DNA from: an uncultured Bacilli bacterium | GTDB taxonomy: Bacteria > Bacillota_I > Bacilli_A > RF39 > UBA660 | Direction: 5' to 3' | Length of the DNA stretch: 18,541 nucleotides | NCBI GenBank assembly: GCA_947628125.1 | Contig: CANQYR010000007.1 | Coordinates: 1 to 18,541, forward strand | In this document: positions 15,917 to 18,541 of the stretch, piece by piece | How positions within the stretch are numbered: position 1 is the first letter of the stretch | Layout: each line of letters opens with the position of its first letter | Program-made: the position numbers and the translations under genes | The notes under the pieces: model-generated | Database searches by the model: none | What the model saw: the letters and a program-made list of their open reading frames with translations, nothing else | Told to the model about the DNA's origin: nothing

Positions 15917-15944
15917 TAGCATAAATCTTTAAAAATTTATGCTA
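15917..15944 (-). promoter_or_regulatory. Hairpin in the leader between the peptidase and TasA-like genes
   Basis: A perfect 10-bp stem, TAGCATAAAT and ATTTATGCTA, with an 8-base loop, ends about 25 bases before the AAAGGAGGTG site of the TasA-like gene. No T run follows on either strand, so it is not a standard terminator. It may protect the 5' end of a processed TasA-like transcript. TTTACA lies just upstream on the minus strand, but I find no convincing -10 at the right spacing. Confidence 0.45.
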
Positions 15945-15964
15945 TTAAAATCTATGTAAACGCC

Positions 15965-16687
15965 TTATGGCTGTTTACCATTTTTAGGTTTTGAAGAAGG
16001 ATTTTTCTTAGCCGTTTTCTTTTTAGGCTCTTTATTTTCTTCTGCAGTTTTCTTCTTAGCCGTTTTCTTTTTAGAAGCCTTTTCTTCTTCGGCTTTTTTC
16101 GCTTCTTCCTCTTTTAACTTTTTATATTCTAAATATTCTTTTCTTTCTAATTCTTGTTGCTTTTTATTAGAAATAGAAAAGCCTATCACAAATATCATCG
16201 TAATTAATAAAATAATGATAATAATAGTAGTTGGTTCAGAAAGTTTGTTCATAATAGTTCCAAAACCAGGAATTTTAAAAACATAAAGGCCTTCAACATC
16301 ACCATATTCAACTAAATTTTGATCTTGAGATGAGTTATTATCACCCTTAGTTATAAAATATGGAACATCATCATTGTTTACCATATCAATAATTCGGTGC
16401 GTAGTTACAGTATTTTCAGCATCCCGAAAGGCAATTACATCATCTACCTTTAACAAAGATGGATCAATATTTTTTGCAACAATCAAATCACCTTTGTGGA
16501 TTTCTGTTTCCATAGAACCTGATAAAACGATAAAAGGTTTATAACCAAATATACTAGGAATAACATCAGGTTTAGTTTTTGATTGAATAATGATCCACAA
16601 ATTCATTATCAATACTGGTACCAAAACTATACAGGCAACAATTATAAGGATATTACTTATTTTCTTTAAATTTTTCTTCTCTTTCAT
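15965..16687 (-). CDS. SipW-like (ER-type) signal peptidase I, copy 2
   Basis: This 240-residue protein has the same Ser-His type active site as the other copy: Ser58 in VLSGSMETEI, His97 in TTHRIID and Asp116 in KGDNNSS. Helix 1 is about 12-34 and helix 2 about 153-173. The cytoplasmic tail of nearly 70 residues is first Glu/Lys-rich and probably helical, then strongly basic, with the unit KKKTA repeated. At the DNA level a stretch of about 20 bases recurs at 16005-16026 and near 16051. The start follows GAAGGGA and lies 14 bp after the Cys/His-repeat gene. Position suggests it processes the TasA-like major subunit immediately downstream. The two copies are clearly diverged, so they are not a recent duplication. 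Confidence 0.88.
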   Translation of the reverse strand: MKEKKNLKKISNILIIVACIVLVPVLIMNLWIIIQSKTKPDVIPSIFGYKPFIVLSGSMETEIHKGDLIVAKNIDPSLLKVDDVIAFRDAENTVTTHRIIDMVNNDDVPYFITKGDNNSSQDQNLVEYGDVEGLYVFKIPGFGTIMNKLSEPTTIIIIILLITMIFVIGFSISNKKQQELERKEYLEYKKLKEEEAKKAEEEKASKKKTAKKKTAEENKEPKKKTAKKNPSSKPKNGKQP

Positions 16688-16701
16688 TTTTAATCCCTTC
16701 T

Positions 16702-18541
16702 TTATTTTTTCAAAACCAACGTTGGTGATTTTTCATCAGCATTTACTGGTCTATAATAACGATGATATTCACAATTGTAACAGGTTATAGTAGTACCAAA
16801 TATATCAGTCACTTCATTTTTCTCATGTGGAAAATCTTTAGAATAACTATCACCACAATATTCACAACTATAAGTTATTTTATAACAATAATCATCATTC
16901 TCACCATTATAAGATACTCTACTACCATTATCATAACTATGGTTTATAACACTTTTAGTAATTCCACAGCCTTCATTGGTACATGGATAAATAGTTTCAC
17001 ATAAAGTAGAACCAGTTTGACCTGTATTGGAAAAAATATGCGAACGAGTTTCCTTAGCCCCACAAACGCTACAAGTTACATATTCATTATCATTATCTTT
17101 ACTAGTAATTTCCCAAACATGATCTTGATAAGCATGAGGTGTTTTCTTAACATAATCACAACCAGAATTAGTACAAGCACTTTCCATTTCATTAGTTTGA
17201 GCATTATAAGTAGATGCGCCTAAATTATGAGGCACTTGAATTTGAACGTTATCATCTTTACAAACCCAATTTTCATACTCATCAGTTGAACCTTGATACT
17301 CTGTATAGTTATGAACATGCTCAGTTTCTTTTGTAACAACTTTTTTATAATCACAACCAGCATTTAAACAAGTATAAATAATTTCCGTACTAGTTTCTTC
17401 TTTAGATAAATTATGAGGCTTAACAAGTTCTTCATCATCTTTTTCACAGATGTAGTACTCATTTTCTTCATCATAGTGATCTAGTTTATAATCATGAACA
17501 TGTTCAGTTTCCTTAGTTATAACTTTTTTGTAACCACAGCCTTCATTTAAACAAGTATAGATAATTTCTCTACTAGTTTCAGCTTTAGTTAAATTGTGAG
17601 ACTTAACAATAGTATCTTGATCTTCTTCACAAACATAGTATTCATTTTCCTCATCATAATGATCGAACTTATAATCATGTACATGTTCAGTTTCTTTAGC
17701 TATAACTTTCTTATAACCACAACCTTCATTTAAACAAGTGTAAATAATTTCACTATTTGTTTCAGCTTTAGTTAAATTATGAGACTTAACAATGGTATCT
17801 TGATCTTCTTCACAGACATAGTACTCGTTTTCCTCATCATAATGATCAAATTTATAGTCATGTATATGTTCAGTTTCTTTGGCTATAACTTTCTTATAAC
17901 CACAGCCTTCGTTTAAACAAGTATAGATAATTTCATTATTTGTTTCAGCTTTAGCTAAATTATGTGACTTAACAATGGTATCTTGATCTTCTTCACAAAC
18001 ATAGTACTCATTATCATCATCATAATGATCAAATTTGTAGTCATGAACATGTTCAGTTTCCTTAGTTATAACTTTCTTATATCCACAGCCTTCGTTTAAA
18101 CAAGTGTAGATAACTTCATTATTTGTTTCAGCTTTAGTTAAATTATGTGACTTAACAATAGTACTCTTATCTTCATTACAAACATAGTATTCGTTTTCTT
18201 CATCATAATGATCGAACTTATAGTTATGCACATGCTCTTTAATAAGTTTATAACCACAATTGGTACAATAAGTATTACCATCAGCATCAACCTCAAAATT
18301 ATGACGCACAGTTTTAGTATCTTTACTACCTGGATATTGCCAATACTCATACTCAGGATCAACATTTATTAAAACATTTACTTCTTTTTTCTTTTTAGTT
18401 TTTGTATATGTACAACCTTCGTTTAAACATGTAGTAATTATTTTGCCATCTTCTTCAGTAGTGGATAAATTGTGTTTAACTTTTTTACTTTTATCTTCAC
18501 ATACCCAATACTCATAAGTATCATCAACTTTTTGCAATATA
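16702..18541 (-). CDS. Cys/His-rich tandem-repeat protein, 5' end outside the window
   Basis: The reading frame stays open to the window edge, so the true start, and any signal sequence, are not visible. At least 611 residues are encoded. Residues 102-406 (numbered from 18537) are five 61-residue repeats starting with HVHDYKFDHYDEENEYY, then VC, SHNL and YTCLNEGCGYKK. Divergent units precede and follow, with CxxC pairs such as CTNCG, CSVCG, CEYCG and CYNCE. Each core unit has three Cys (one single, one CxxxxC) and four His, which suits zinc binding or disulfides. The end, PTLVLKK, has no LPxTG or membrane anchor. It is the first visible gene of the cluster and sits 14 bp before the SipW-like gene. 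It is probably secreted and surface-associated; this is inferred from context. Confidence 0.65.
   Translation of the reverse strand, partial: ILQKVDDTYEYWVCEDKSKKVKHNLSTTEEDGKIITTCLNEGCTYTKTKKKKEVNVLINVDPEYEYWQYPGSKDTKTVRHNFEVDADGNTYCTNCGYKLIKEHVHNYKFDHYDEENEYYVCNEDKSTIVKSHNLTKAETNNEVIYTCLNEGCGYKKVITKETEHVHDYKFDHYDDDNEYYVCEEDQDTIVKSHNLAKAETNNEIIYTCLNEGCGYKKVIAKETEHIHDYKFDHYDEENEYYVCEEDQDTIVKSHNLTKAETNSEIIYTCLNEGCGYKKVIAKETEHVHDYKFDHYDEENEYYVCEEDQDTIVKSHNLTKAETSREIIYTCLNEGCGYKKVITKETEHVHDYKLDHYDEENEYYICEKDDEELVKPHNLSKEETSTEIIYTCLNAGCDYKKVVTKETEHVHNYTEYQGSTDEYENWVCKDDNVQIQVPHNLGASTYNAQTNEMESACTNSGCDYVKKTPHAYQDHVWEITSKDNDNEYVTCSVCGAKETRSHIFSNTGQTGSTLCETIYPCTNEGCGITKSVINHSYDNGSRVSYNGENDDYCYKITYSCEYCGDSYSKDFPHEKNEVTDIFGTTITCYNCEYHRYYRPVNADEKSPTLVLKK
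17320..18234 (-). repeat. Five 183-bp in-frame tandem repeats
   Basis: Five consecutive units of exactly 61 codons begin at residues 102, 163, 224, 285 and 346. Units 2-4 differ at only a handful of residues; units 1 and 5 differ somewhat more, and a sixth at 407 is degenerate. The similarity holds in the DNA, for instance the YVCEEDQDTIVKSHNL segment, so copy number can change by recombination without breaking the frame. Confidence 0.9.

Noticed and set aside
15917..15944. Hairpin as terminator of the second peptidase gene
   Set aside because: No T run follows the stem on the minus strand; the bases after it are A-rich.
17320..18234. Regular 183-bp repeats resembling a repeat array such as CRISPR
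   Set aside because: The units are contiguous coding repeats of exactly 61 codons with no unique spacers, inside one long reading frame.
9084..18541. Sortase-anchored pilus cluster
   Set aside because: No sortase gene and no LPxTG-type C-terminus is present; the peptidases are of the SipW type.

Overview
The window is AT-rich DNA, by eye about 70% A+T. It uses the standard genetic code: several genes end in TGA and tryptophan is TGG, which argues against a Mycoplasma-type code. Gram-positive ribosome binding sites (AAAGGAGGTG, GGGAGGA), an OmpR/sensor-kinase pair, SipW-type signal peptidases and TasA-like secreted proteins point to a low-GC Bacillota, probably a host- or gut-associated Bacilli/Clostridia lineage. 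I cannot name a genus.

Left edge (1-1070). This is a patchwork on the plus strand. A PemK/MazF-like gene is followed by a 54-residue gene with its own near-consensus promoter and a terminator. They are flanked by fragments that look like gene remnants: a minus-strand C-terminus near 93-228 and a startless plus-strand frame at 935-1048. At the very edge, a run of ten G (minus strand) lies between a perfect -35 (TTGACA) and a TATAAG -10. An AGGGTG site and an ATG follow, and that gene lies outside the window. This looks like a phase-variable promoter.

Centre (1110-8963, minus strand). Transcription runs right to left: a family 2 glycosyltransferase, a CmpB-type membrane protein overlapping it by 4 nt, an OmpR-family response regulator with its own extended -10 promoter, a histidine kinase overlapping that by 11 nt, and a 1354-residue MMPL/RND transporter. 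The transporter's second extracellular loop holds about nine tandem alpha-helical repeats that are not part of the standard family fold. The unit ends in a terminator at 1073-1106.

Right half (9084-18541, minus strand). This is one long gene cluster for secreted proteins. In transcription order it contains: a Cys/His-rich protein with five nearly identical 61-residue repeats (5' end outside the window); a SipW-like signal peptidase with a Lys-rich tail; a 238-residue TasA-like protein with the strongest ribosome binding site in the window; a 967-residue lipoprotein with Ig-like and cadherin-like domains and a TasA-like C-terminal domain; a second SipW-like peptidase; a 197-residue TasA-like protein; and a 599-residue protein with the same kind of N-terminus. 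A terminator that includes the last stop codon closes the unit.

My reading is that the cluster encodes a multi-subunit TasA/SipW-type extracellular fibre: a major subunit, minor subunits, a lipid-anchored base and two dedicated peptidases. The three candidate subunits share an x-[A/S]-Lys-Tyr junction after the hydrophobic segment, and the lipoprotein shares the TasA-like domain. Hairpins without U-tracts bracket the major-subunit gene and may set subunit ratios. This architecture is the most interesting object in the window.
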